A DNA stretch of 64,000 nt from Colletes latitarsis (lineage: Eukaryota > Arthropoda > Insecta > Hymenoptera > Colletidae). The notes under the pieces are model-generated. The model searched no databases. It saw only the letters and a program-made list of their open reading frames with translations, and had not been told where the DNA came from. Made by a program: the position numbers and the translations under genes. Numbering within the stretch: position 1 is the first letter of the stretch; every line of letters begins with the position of its first letter. The DNA lies in assembly GCF_051014445.1 (NCBI RefSeq), contig NW_027488365.1, positions 5,208,001-5,272,000 of the forward strand, in the 5' to 3' direction. Shown here piece after piece: positions 37,436 through 48,240 of this stretch.

Positions 37436-39337
37436 ATTAATGGCCGCGCCAGCCTCCTCCCGGCCGTCCGTCCCCGTAGCACCGTCCACCTCCATGGAGG
37501 ACGGTGCCACCGCCCTCGGCACCGGAGCCGGTGCCACCGCCCTCGGCACCGGAGCCGGTGCAGCCCGCCTCTTCCTCTCCTTCCGGGAGGGGGGGGAGCA
37601 CTTCTTGCTCCCCACCCTGTGATCGGCTGGCCTCCCCATGTCCGCACACAGCGGGCAGTGGGGGGCCGCCGAGCACTGGCTCGCACGGTGCTCTTTGGCA
37701 CCGCAGCAGTAACACTGACCGCTGCGGTCCACCGGCGAGGTGCACCACTGCCTCACGTGCCCCAATTCGAGGCAGCGGTGACACTGGAGCGGGCGCGGCG
37801 CGAGGATTTCCACTCGCGCCGAAACCCACCCCACCAACACCCTCCCGGATTCCGCCACCTTACGGGCGGCGGAGAGGGGGCACCGGGCCCACACCGACCC
37901 GAGGCCGGAGGGCGACCTGCGGATCTCTCCGATCCGCAGGTCCTCCACAGGACAGTCCCCCGCCCTCGCAAGGGCACGGGACACATCCTGTGCGCTGACC
38001 GAGTCGTCCAGCCCACAAACGCGCATCTCCATGCGCTTCGTGGGCCGGGCGACCCGGACACCTCGCTCGCCCAGCTGCTCCCGGAGCCTCTGGGCGAGAC
38101 GATCCGCCTTCGCGCCGCCTTCTGCACCGGGGATCTCCAGCAAGAGACCCCCGGTCACGGCCCTCTTCGCCCTCACGGAGGCGATGCCCAGCTCTTCCAG
38201 GGAGATATTCTCCCTGGCGAGCCGCATCGCCTCCGCGAGGGTCAGGTCGCCCCCCTGCGCAACGGTCAGCGTCACCGCTGCCGTTTTTGGGGGACGACCT
38301 GGTCGTGCCTTCCCGACCTTCGCGGCCTTTACCTTGGCCGCCGGCGGCGGAGGCGGAGGCTGCGGTTGCGAGGCCTTCCTCGCCGCCCGCTTCGCCTTCC
38401 GCCCCACCACCTCACTCCACGCCACCCCCCCTTGGGAGGGTGCTGTGGAGGACGCGACCACCGCGACCACGGGTACACCACCCCCCTTGGGGGTCGCGAC
38501 CCGGGGCCCTGGTGCCGCAACGCTGGGCGGAGCCTTCACTCCGCCCTTCTTTGCCTTCCCCGACTGTACCGGAACAGGTCGGGGAGGCACCGCCTTCCTG
38601 CTGACCGCTCTTCCGGCGAGGAGCTCCTCCCGGAAGGCGGCCAGCTTGCCATCAATCATGTCCCCAATCCTCCTCAGAAGATCGTCTTCTGAGGAGGACG
38701 GGGACTTCTTCACGGGCGGAGTGCGGGTGGAGGGGCCCGCGGTGCCCCGCACCACTGCCGCCGCACTCCGCTTATTTACCTCCGCCGAGGGACGCGGCGG
38801 TGGAGGAGGAGGGAGGATGGGAGGGAGGGCCGCGCTGTTCCACAGCGCCTCTGCCCTCCTCCTCCCCTGTCGCTCCTCCTCCAACAGGAGCTGCAGACGG
38901 GCGTTCCGCCCTCTGAGCTCCCGCGCCGCCTCCCTCATTTCCTCCGCCGCGGCCTTCAGGGCCTCCGCGCCACCGCTTTTCTGCCCCTTAAAGGCGCAGG
39001 CAGCGGCGACTTTCTCCACCCGCCTCAGGGACGAGGAGATCCTCTCCGATATCTCCTCGGTCACCTCGTCCCTGAGGCAACTCAGCCTCACCGACGGGCT
39101 CATCGCCCCGCCCACCTCGACGACGGCCTGCCCCGTCCTCTTCCTCTTAGAGCCTATGTGGCTCGTGCTGGAGGAGAAGGACGAGACCGACGCCGTCTCG
39201 TCGTCCTCCTCCACCCTCCACGAAGCTGGACCTCGCGCTGAGTGGGGCGCGAGCGCCGCCACCCTAACCCCAACCCCGTCTCCGTCCTCCCCAACCGACA
39301 AAACCCGCCCCATCCCCATTTTATTTTCTGTGTCCAT
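37433..39337 (-). CDS. ORF1: Gag-like RNA-binding protein with three zinc knuckles
   Basis: This 634-residue protein is expected to bind the element RNA, form the ribonucleoprotein and direct it to chromatin. I chose the ATG at 39,337 (MDTENKMG); an upstream GTG at 39,373 would add 12 residues but is unlikely in a eukaryote. A basic KRKR at 64-67 may be a nuclear localisation signal. Residues about 88-166 are Leu/Ala/Glu/Arg-rich and likely coiled coil. A proline run follows at 172-181, then a long low-complexity Ala/Pro/Lys region. Residues about 438-518 form the conserved region that precedes the knuckles in R1-type ORF1. The knuckles are CHRCLELGHVRQWC and CYCCGAKEHRASQC (both Cx2Cx4Hx4C), then CPLC-x8-H-x6-C, at about 519-580. 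The tail 594-611 holds a duplicated nine-residue unit. The length is usual for the family. Confidence 0.9.
   Translation of the reverse strand: MDTENKMGMGRVLSVGEDGDGVGVRVAALAPHSARGPASWRVEEDDETASVSSFSSSTSHIGSKRKRTGQAVVEVGGAMSPSVRLSCLRDEVTEEISERISSSLRRVEKVAAACAFKGQKSGGAEALKAAAEEMREAARELRGRNARLQLLLEEERQGRRRAEALWNSAALPPILPPPPPPRPSAEVNKRSAAAVVRGTAGPSTRTPPVKKSPSSSEDDLLRRIGDMIDGKLAAFREELLAGRAVSRKAVPPRPVPVQSGKAKKGGVKAPPSVAAPGPRVATPKGGGVPVVAVVASSTAPSQGGVAWSEVVGRKAKRAARKASQPQPPPPPPAAKVKAAKVGKARPGRPPKTAAVTLTVAQGGDLTLAEAMRLARENISLEELGIASVRAKRAVTGGLLLEIPGAEGGAKADRLAQRLREQLGERGVRVARPTKRMEMRVCGLDDSVSAQDVSRALARAGDCPVEDLRIGEIRRSPSGLGSVWARCPLSAARKVAESGRVLVGWVSARVEILAPRPLQCHRCLELGHVRQWCTSPVDRSGQCYCCGAKEHRASQCSAAPHCPLCADMGRPADHRVGSKKCSPPSRKERKRRAAPAPVPRAVAPAPVPRAVAPSSMEVDGATGTDGREEAGAAIN
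37503..37556. repeat. 27-bp tandem duplication inside ORF1
   Basis: Two perfect in-frame copies of a 27-bp unit (37,503-37,529 and 37,530-37,556) encode two copies of the nine-residue unit APVPRAVAP, residues about 594-611 of ORF1. The duplication lies in the non-conserved tail after the knuckles and keeps the frame. Confidence 0.9.
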
Positions 39338-39720
39338 AAAAATCCCACGAGATGGTCGGAAATAAAGGTCCACCCGGGCAGAGCCGCCTTACCCGGGTAA
39401 GCCTAATACTCCGGGGGTTCGGCAGGTTCCCCGGAGGTGGTCGCTTGGGATTGGGCCTTCTCCCCCAACCATGCATCCCATCGCCGCGCACCATAGCTTA
39501 GGATTGGAGGGCGATTTTATAGAGTCGCCATACTCGTGGCCCAGGCGGTTAAGCCAAGATCCCCGTTCCTCCTGCCGTCACGTACCATTCACAAAACCAA
39601 TAGGGAACTGTGAATGGGTCGTTGTGACGACCAACAGGAGGCTTACGGTGTGTGTATGACTCGGGTACCCCGGGTTCGTTAAGCCCGTACTGCAGCTGAA
39701 AGGCTGGCAGCCCCTGAGGG
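39338..39720 (-). other. 5' UTR of the retrotransposon
   Basis: These 383 bases lie between the satellite junction and the ORF1 ATG. They are less GC-rich than the ORFs. They contain a nested inverted repeat at 39,568-39,641 and a CCCCTGAGGGG palindrome (39,711-39,721) at the very 5' end. Related elements carry an internal promoter or rely on read-through here; I recognise no specific promoter motif. I tried to fit an HDV-like ribozyme at the 5' end and could not. A 62-codon plus-strand frame in this region has no recognisable domain. Confidence 0.75.
39568..39641. other. 5' UTR nested stem-loop
   Basis: Three consecutive complementary blocks stack into one hairpin. CCTCCTG (39,568-39,574) pairs with CAGGAGG (39,635-39,641), CGTCAC (39,576-39,581) with GTGACG (39,624-39,629), and CCATTCACA (39,585-39,593) with TGTGAATGG (39,609-39,617). 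The terminal loop is 15 bases, with small asymmetric internal loops. It is a candidate packaging or translation-control structure. Confidence 0.65.
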
Positions 39721-39721
39721 G

Positions 39722-39753
39722 ATCAGGCTCATACTTTCGCATATTTCTCATAC
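39722..39753 (+). repeat. Right copy of probable 32-bp target-site duplication
   Basis: This segment matches 33,808-33,839 with two mismatches. It is followed by GTCATGG where most monomers of this subfamily read TTCATGG, a private change at the junction. After it the array resumes in the phase expected for an insertion with a 32-bp duplication. Confidence 0.6.
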
Positions 39754-41460
39754 GTCATGGCTAGATCCTGGGCTATTTCTGGATTGCATCACGTAGTAAT
39801 ATAGTACCACACTGATACAGTCAATTAAACCTGGTTTCCATCAATATTTTAGAGGACAACGCATGTTATGTGTAGGTTAGGCCTGGGATTTGCCCTCATC
39901 AGGCTCATACTTTCGCATATTTCTAATACTTCATGGCTAGATCCTGGGCTCTTTCTGGATTGGATCACGTATTAATGTTGTACCACACTGAAACAGTCCA
40001 TTAAACCTGGTTTCGATCAATATTTTTGAGGATATCACATGTTAGGTCTAGGTTAGGTCTGGGATTTGCTCTCATCAGGCTCATTCTTTCGCATATTTCT
40101 CATACTTGATGGCTAGATCCTGAGCTTTTTCTGGATTGGATCACTTAGTAATGTAGAACCACACTGAAACAGTAAATTAACTCTGGTTTCGATCACTATT
40201 TTAGAGGATAACGCATGTTAGGTCTGGGATAGGTCTGGGATTTTCACTCATCAGACTCATACTTTCGCATTCTTCTCATACTTGTTGAACGGATCCTGTG
40301 TTCTTTCTGGTTTGGATCACGTAGTAATGTGGTACCACACTGAAACATTCAATTAAACCTGGTCTTGATAAATATTTTAGACGATAACGCATGCTAGGTC
40401 TAGGTTAGGCCTGGGATTTGCCCTCATCAGACTCACACTTTCGCACACTTCACATACTCCTTGACAAGATCCTGGGTTTTTTTCTGGTTTGGATCACGTA
40501 GTAATGTGGTACCACACTGAAACAGTTCATTAAACCTGGTTTCGATGAATATTTTAGATGATAACGCATGTTAGGTCTGGGATAGGTCTAGAATTTGCCC
40601 TCATCAGGCTCATACTTTCGCATATTTTTCATACTTGATGGCTAGATCCTGGGCTTTTTCTAGATTGGATCACGTAGTAACGTAGTACCACACTGATACA
40701 GTCGATTAACCCTGGTTTCGATCAATATTTTAGAGGATAACGCATGTTAGGTCTAGGTTAGGCCTGGGATATGCCCTCGTCAGGGTCATACTTTCGCAGT
40801 TTTAACATACATGTTGACCTCATCGAGGTTTTTTTCTGCTTTGGATCACGTAGTAAAGTGGTGCCACACTAAAACTGTCAATTAAACCTGGTTTCTATCA
40901 ATATTTTAGAGGATAACGCAAGTTATGTCTGGGATAGGTCTGTGGATTTGCCCTCATCAGGCTCATACTGTCGCATTTTTCACATTCGAGTTGAACAGAT
41001 CCTGGGTTTTTTCTGGCTTGGATCACCTAGTAATGTGGGACCACACTGAGACAGTCCATTAAACCTGGTTTCGATCAATATTTTAGAGAATAATTCATGT
41101 TAGGTCCAGGTTATTTCTGGGATTTGCTCTCATCAGGCTCGTACTTTCGCATATTTCTCATACTTGATTGGCAGATTCTGGGCTTTTTCTGGTTTGGATC
41201 ACGTAGTAATGTGGTACCACACGGAAACAGTCCATTAAACCTGGTTTCGATCGATATTTTAGAAGATAACGCATGTTAGGTCTAGGATAGGCCTGGGATT
41301 TGCCCTCATCAGACACATAATTTCGCATTCTTTACGTACTTGTTGAACAGCTCCTGGGTTTTTTTCTGGTTTGGATCACGTAGTAGTGTGGTACCGCACC
41401 GAAACAGTCAATTAAACCAGGTTTCGATCAATATTTTAGAGGATAACGCAAGTTAGGTCT
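39754..41460 (+). repeat. Heterogeneous satellite right of the retrotransposon
   Basis: This holds about ten monomers with many private variants, such as ACTTAGTAATGTAG near 40,142 and TGTGGATTTGCC near 40,941. I saw no long near-identical partner in the window. Confidence 0.65.
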
Positions 41461-44400
41461 GGGACAGGTCTGGGATTTGCCCTCATCAGACTCATACTTT
41501 CGCACACTTCTCATACTCGTTGACAAGATCCTGGGTTTTTTTCTGGTTTGGATCACGTAGTAATGTGGTACCACACTGAAACAGTCGATTAAACCTGGTT
41601 TCGATCAATATTTTAGATGATAACGCAAGTTAGGTCTGGGATAAGTATGGGATTCGCCCTCATCAGGCTCATACTTTCGCGTTTTTCACATACTTGTTGA
41701 ACAGATCCTCGGTTTTTTCTGGTTTGGAACACGTAGTAATGTGGTACCACACTGAAACAGTCCATTAAACCTGGTTTCGATGAATATTTTAGATGATAAC
41801 GCACGTTAGGTCTGGGATAGGTCTAGGATTTGCCCTCATCAGGCTCATACTTTCGCATATTTTTCATACTTCATGGCTAGATCCTGGGCTTTTTCTGGTT
41901 TGGATCACGTAGTAATGTGGTACCACACGGAAACAGTCCATTAAACCTGGTTTCGATCGATATTTTAGAAGATAACGCATGTTAGGTCTAGGATAGGCCT
42001 GGGATTTGCCCTCATCAGACACATAATTTCGCATTCTTTACGTACTTGTTGAACAGCTCCTGGGTTTTTTTCTGGTTTGGATCACGTAGTAATGTGGTAC
42101 CACACTGAAACTGTTGCTTAAACCTGGTTTCGATCAATATTTTTGAGGATAACGCATGTTAGGTCTAGGTTAGGCCTGGGATTTGCCCTCATCAGGGTCA
42201 TACTTTCGCAGTTTGAACATACATGTTGACCTGAACGACGGTTTTTTCTGCTTTGGATCGCGTAGTAAAGTGGTACCACACTGAAACAGTCCATTAAACC
42301 TGGTTTCGATCAATATTTTGGAGGATAACGCAATTTAGGTCTGGGATAGGTCTGGGATTCGCCCTCATCAGGCTCATACTTTCGCGTTTTTCACATACTT
42401 CTTGAACAGATCCTGGGTTTTTTCTGGTTTGGAACACATAGTAATGTGGTACCACACTGAAACAGTCCATTAAACCTGGTTTCGATCAATATTTTAGAGG
42501 ATAATGCATGTTAGGTCTAGGTTAGGCCTGGGATTTGCCCTCATCAGGGTCATACTTTCGCGTTTTTCACATACTTGTTGAACAGATACTGGGTTTTTTT
42601 TTGGTTTGGATCACGTAGTAATGTGGTACCACACTGAAACAGTCGATTAACCCTGGTTTCGAACAATATTTTAGAGGATAACGCAAGTTAGATCTAGGTT
42701 AGGCCTGGGATTTGCCCTCATCAGGGTCATACTTTCGCGTTTTTCACATACTTGTTGAACAGATACTGGGTTTCTTTTTGTTTTGGATCACGTAGTAATG
42801 TGGTACCACACTGAAACAGTCGATTAACCCTGGTTTCGAACAATATTTTAGAGGATAACGCAAGTTAGGTCTAGGTTAGGCCTGGGATTTGACCTCATCA
42901 GACTCATACTTTCGCACACTTCACATACTCGTTGAACAGATCCTGGGTTTTTTCTGGTTTGGAACACATAGTAATGTGGTACCACACTGAAACAGTCCAT
43001 TAAACCTGGTCTTGATAAATATTTTAGAGGATAACGCATGTTACGTCAGGGTAAGGTCTAGGATTTGCCCTCATCAGGCTCATACTTTCGCATATTTCTA
43101 ATACTTCATGGCTAGATCCTGGGCTATTTCTGGATTGCATCACGTAGTAATGTAGTACCTCACTGAAACAGTCGATTAACCCTGGTTTCGATCAATATTT
43201 TAGAGGATAACACATGTTAGGTCTAGGTTAGGCCTGGGATTTGACCTCATCAGACTCATACTTTCGCACACTTCACATACTCGTTGAACAGATCCTGGGT
43301 TTTTTCTAGTTTGGATCACGTAGTAATGTGGTACCACACTGAAACAGTCCATTAAACCTGGTTTCAATCAATATTTTTGAGGATAACGCATGTTAGGTCT
43401 GGGTTAGGTCTAGGATTTGCCCTCGTCAGGATCATACTTTCGCATTTTTCACATACTTGTTGAACAGATACAGGGTTTTTTCTGGGTTGGTTCACGTAGT
43501 AATGTGGTACCACACTGAAACATTCAATTCAACCTGGTCTTGATAAATATTTTAGAGGATAACGCATGTTAGGTCTGGGACAGGTCTGGGATTTGCCCTC
43601 ATCAGACTCATACTTTCGCACACTTCTCATACTCGACGACAAGATCCTGGGTTTTTTTCTGGTTTGGATCACGTAGTAATGTGGTACCACACTGAAACAG
43701 TCGATTAAACCTGGTTTCGATCAATATTTTAGATGATAACGCAAGTTAGGTCTAGGATAAGTCTGGGATTCGCCCTCATCAGGCTCATACTTTCGCGTTT
43801 TTCACATACTTGTTGAACAGATCCTCGGTTTTTTCTGGTTTGGAACACGTAGTAATGTGGTACCACACTGAAACAGTCCATTAAACCTGGTTTCGATGAA
43901 TATTTTAGAGGATAACGCACGTTAGGTCTGGGATAGGTCTAGGATTTGCCCTCATCAGGCTCATACTTTCGCATATTTTTCATACTTCATGGCTAGATCC
44001 TGGGCTTTTTCTGGTTTGGATCACGTAGTAATGTGGTACCACACGGAAACAGTCCATTAAACCTGGTTTCGATCGATATTTTAGAAGATAACGCATGTTA
44101 GGTCTAGGATAGGCCTGGGATTTGCCCTCATCAGACACATAATTTCGCATTCTTTACGTACTTGCTGAACAGCTCCTGGGTTTTTTTCTGGTTTGGATCA
44201 CGTAGTAATGTGGTACCACACTGAAACTGTTGATTAAACCTGGTTTCGATCAATATTTTTGAGGATAACGCATGTTAGGTCTAGGTTAGGCCTGGGATTT
44301 GCCCTCATCAGGGTCATACTTTCGCAGTTTGAACATACATGTTGACCTGATCGACGGTTTTTTCTGCTTTGGATCGCGTAGTAAAGTGGTACCACACTGA

Positions 44401-44796
44401 AACAGTCCATTAAACCTGGTTTCGATCAATATTTTGGAGGATAACGCAATTTAGGTCTGGGATAGGTCTGGGATTCGCCCTCATCAGGCTCATACTTTCG
44501 CGTTTTTCACATACTTCTTGAACAGATCCTGGGTTTTTTCTGGTTTGGAACACATAGTAATGTGGTACCACACTGAAGCAGTCCATTAAACCTGGTTTCG
44601 ATCAATATATTAGAGGATAATGCATGTTAGGTCTAGGTTAGGCCTGGGATTGGCCCTCATCAGGGTCATACTTTCGCGTTTTTCACATACTTGTTGAACA
44701 GATACTGGGTTTTTTTTTGGTTTGGATCACGTAGTAATGTGGTACCACACTGAAACAGTCGATTAACCCTGGTTTCGAACAATATTTTAGAGGATA
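41460..44796 (+). repeat. Duplication at offset 2,116 (12 monomers)
   Basis: About 41,460-42,680 recurs at about 43,577-44,796, offset 2,116. They share rare variants such as GGGACAGGTCTGGG, ATAATTTCGCATTCTTTACG and GAACGACGG/GATCGACGG. A related copy of part of this block starts near 46,382 (offset about 4,581). Confidence 0.8.
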
Positions 44797-45135
44797 ACGC
44801 AAGTTAGGTCTAGGTTAGGCCTGGGATTTGACCTCATCAGACTCATACTTTCGCACACTTCACATACTCGTTGAACAGATCCTGGGTTTTTTCTGGTTTG
44901 GAACACATTGTAATGTGGTACCACACTGAAACAGTCCACTAAACCTGGTTTCGATCAATATTTTAGAGGATAATGCATGTTAGGTCTAGGTTAGGCCTGG
45001 GATTTTCTCTCATCAGACTCATACTTTCGCATTCTTCACATACTTGTTGAGCGGATCCTGGGTTTTTTCTGGTTTGGTTCACGTAGTAATGTGGTACCAC
45101 ACTGAAACAGTCCATTAAACCTGGTTTCGATCAAT
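42150..45135 (+). repeat. 3.0-kb block, left copy (partner at 51,495)
   Basis: This block is collinear with 51,495-54,480 at constant offset 9,345. The extent includes the GTTACGTCAGGG, TAGTACCTCACTG and GTTGAGCGGA variants. Differences are few, for example GTTAGGTCTAGG versus GTTAGGTCTGGG at about 42,866 / 52,211. The match ends where the monomer order changes at 45,135 / 54,480. Confidence 0.85.
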
Positions 45136-46899
45136 ATTTTAGAGGATAACGCATGTTAGGTCTAGGTTAGGCCTGGGATTTTCACTCATCAGACTCATAC
45201 TTTCGCATTCTTCACATACTTGTTGAACGGATCCTGGGTTTTTTCTGGTTTGGATCACGCAGTAGTGTGGTACCACACTGAAACAGTCCATTAAACCTGG
45301 TTTCGCTCAATATTTTAGAGGATAACGCATGTTAGGTCTAGGTTAGGCCTGGGATTTGCCCTCATCAGGGTCATACTTTCGCAGTTTTAACATACATGTT
45401 GACCTGATCGACGGTATTTTCTGCTTTGGATCGCGTAGTAAAGTGGTACCACACTGAAACAGTCCATTAAACCTGGTTTCGATCAATATTTTTGAGGATA
45501 ACGCATGTTAGGTCTGGGTTAGGTCTAGGATTTGCCCTCGTCAGGATCATACTTTCGCATTTTTCACATACTCCTTGAACAGATCCTGGGTTTTTTCTGG
45601 TTTGGATCACATAGTAATGTGGTACCACACTGAAACAGTCGATTAAACCAGGTTTCGATCAATATTTTAGAGGATAACGCATGTTAGGTCTAGGTTAGGC
45701 CTGGGATTTTCACTCATCAGACTCATACTTTCGCATTCTTCACATACTTGTTGAACGGATCCTGGGTTTTTTCTGGTTTGGATCACGCAGTAGTGTGGTA
45801 CCACACTGAAACAGTCCATTAAACCTGGTTTCGCTCAATATTTTAGAGGATAACGCATGTTAGGTCTAGGTTAGGTCTGGGATTTGCTCTCATCAGGCTC
45901 ATTCTTTCGCATATTTCTCATACTTGATGGCTAGATCCTGGGCTATTTCTGGATTGTAGCACGTAGTAATGTGGTACCACGCTGAAACAGTCCATTAAAC
46001 CTGGTTTCGATCAATATTTTTGAGGATAACGCATGTTAGGTCTGGGATAGGTCTGGGATTTGCCCTCATGCGGGACATACTTTCGCATTTTTCCATACAT
46101 GTTGAACAGATCCTGGGTTTTTTCTGGTTTGGATCGCGCAGTAATGTGGTACCACACTGAAACAGTCCACTAAACCTGGTTTCGATCAATATTTTAGAGG
46201 ATAACGAAAGTTATGTCTAGGTTAGGCCTGGGATTTGGACTCATCAGGGTCATACTTTCGCAGTTTTAACATACATGTTGTCCTAATCCAGGGTTTTTTC
46301 TGCTTTGGATCACGTAGTAATGTGGTACCACACTGAAACAGTCCATTAAACCTGGTTTCGATGAATATTTTAGAGGATAACGCACGTTAGGTCTGGGATA
46401 GGTCTAGGATTTGCCCTCATCAGGCTCATACTTTCGCATATTTTTCATACTTCATGGCTAGATCCTGGGCTTTTTCTGGTTTGGATCACGTAGTAATGTG
46501 GTACCACACGGAAACAGTCCATTAAACCTGGTTTCGATCGATATTTTAGAAGATAACGCATGTTAGGTCTAGGATAGGCCTGGGATTTGCCCTCATCAGA
46601 CACATAATTTCGCATTCTTTACGTACTTGTTGAACAGCTCCTGGGTTTTTTTCTGGTTTGGATCACGTAGTAATGTGGTACCACACTGAAACTGTTGATT
46701 AAACCTGGTTTCGATCAATATTTTTGAGGATAACGCATGTTAGGTCTAGGTTAGGCCTGGGATTTGCCCTCATCAGGGTCATACCTTCGCAGTTTGAACA
46801 TACATGTTGACCTGATCGACGGTTTTTTCTGCTTTGGATCGCGTAGTAAAGTGGTACCACACTGAAACAGTCCATTAAACCTGGTTTCGATCAATATTT

Positions 46900-47960
46900 T
46901 GGAGGATAATGCATGTTAGGTCTGGGATAGGTCTGGGATTCGCCCTCATCAGGCTCATACTTTCGCGTTTTTCACATACTTCTTGATCAGATCCTGGGTT
47001 TTTTCTGGTTTGGAACACATAGTAATGTGGTACCACACTGAAACAGTCCATTAAACCTGGTTTCGATCAATATTTTAGAGGATAATGCATGTTAGGTCTA
47101 GGTTAGGCCTGGGATTTGCCCTCATCAGGGTCATACTTTCGCGTTTTTCACATACTCGTTGAACAGATCCTGGGTTTTTTCTGGTTTGGATCGCGTAGTA
47201 ATGTGGTACCACACTGAAACAGTCCATTAAACCTGGTTTCGATCAATATTTTAGAGGATAATGCATGTTAGGTCTGGGATAGGTCTGGGATTCGCCCTCA
47301 TCAGGCTCATACTTTCGCGTTTTTCACATACTTCTTGAACAGATCCTGGGTTTTTTCTGGTTTGGAACACATAGTAATGTGGTACCACACTGAAACAGTC
47401 CATTAAACCTGGTTTCGATCAATATTTTAGAGGATAATGCATGTTAGGTCTGGGATAGGTCTGGGATTCGCCCTCATCAGGCTCATACTTTCGCGTTTTT
47501 CACATACTTCTTGATCAGATCCTGGGTTTTTTCTGGTTTGGAACACATAGTAATGTGGTACCACACTGAAACAGTCCATTAAACCTGGTTTCGATCAATA
47601 TTTTAGAGGATAATGCATGTTAGGTCTAGGTTAGGCCTGGGATTTGCCCTCATCAGGGTCATACTTTCGCGTTTTTCACATACTCGTTGAACAGATCCTG
47701 GGTTTTTTCTGGTTTGGATCGCGTAGTAATGTGGTACCACACTGAAACAGTCCATTAAACCTGGTTTCGATCAATATTTTAGAGGATAATGCATGTTAGG
47801 TCTGGGATAGGTCTGGGATTCGCCCTCATCAGGCTCATACTTTCGCGTTTTTCACATACTTCTTGAACAGATCCTGGGTTTTTTCTGCTTTGGATCGCGT
47901 AGTAAAGTGGTACCACACTGAAACAGTCCATTAAACCTGGTTTCGATCAATATTTTAGAG
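46900..47960 (+). repeat. 528-bp trimeric higher-order repeat
   Basis: A three-monomer unit repeats at exactly 528 bp (TCTTGATCAG at 46,981 and 47,509; CATACTCGTTG near 47,151 and 47,679). This is the shortest clear higher-order unit in the window. Confidence 0.8.
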
Positions 47961-48240
47961 GATAATGCATGTTAGGTCTAGGTTAGGCCTGGGATTTGCC
48001 CTCATCAGGGTCATACTTTCGCGTTTTTCACATACTTGTTGAACAACTCCTGGGTTTTTTTCTGGTTTGGATCACGTAGTAATGTGGTACCACACTGAAA
48101 CTGTTGATTAAACCTGGTTTCGATCAATATTTTTGAGGATAACGCATGTTAGGTCTAGGTTAGGCCGGGGATTTTCACTCATCAGACTCATACTTTCGCA
48201 TTCTTCACATGGTTGTTTAACGGATCCTGGGTTTTTTCTG

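Larger units (their letters stand above)
33841..39720 (-). mobile_element. Full-length R1/TRAS/SART-type non-LTR retrotransposon
   Basis: This 5.9-kb GC-rich insertion in the AT-richer satellite reads on the minus strand: 5' UTR (39,338-39,720), ORF1, ORF2, 3' UTR and a poly(A) tail seen as a T run on the plus strand. There are no long terminal repeats. Both ORFs are open from end to end, and all the endonuclease and reverse transcriptase signature motifs are present, so it may be autonomous. The domain order is three CCHC-type knuckles in ORF1, then APE endonuclease, RT and one CCHC in ORF2, without RNase H. This is typical of the R1 clade (R1, TRAS, SART, Waldo). It is flanked by a probable 32-bp target duplication. 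Within the clade, the stop-start overlap and poly(A) tail favour a SART/TRAS-like relative, but no phylogeny was done. It lies about 70-80 bp from the nearest TTAGG-type box, not inside it. Confidence 0.9.

Noticed and set aside
38031..39365. 444-codon plus-strand open frame opposite ORF1
   Set aside because: This is an antisense shadow of ORF1 caused by GC-rich codons; its composition is low-complexity Ser/Pro/Ala/Arg with no family signature.
37433..39373. Longer ORF1 starting at 39,373
   Set aside because: That start codon is GTG. The first ATG in frame is at 39,337, which is the more likely start in a eukaryote.
39640..39721. HDV-like self-cleaving ribozyme at the element 5' end
   Set aside because: A short CAGC/GCTG stem is present, but I could not place the paired P1 strands or the double pseudoknot.
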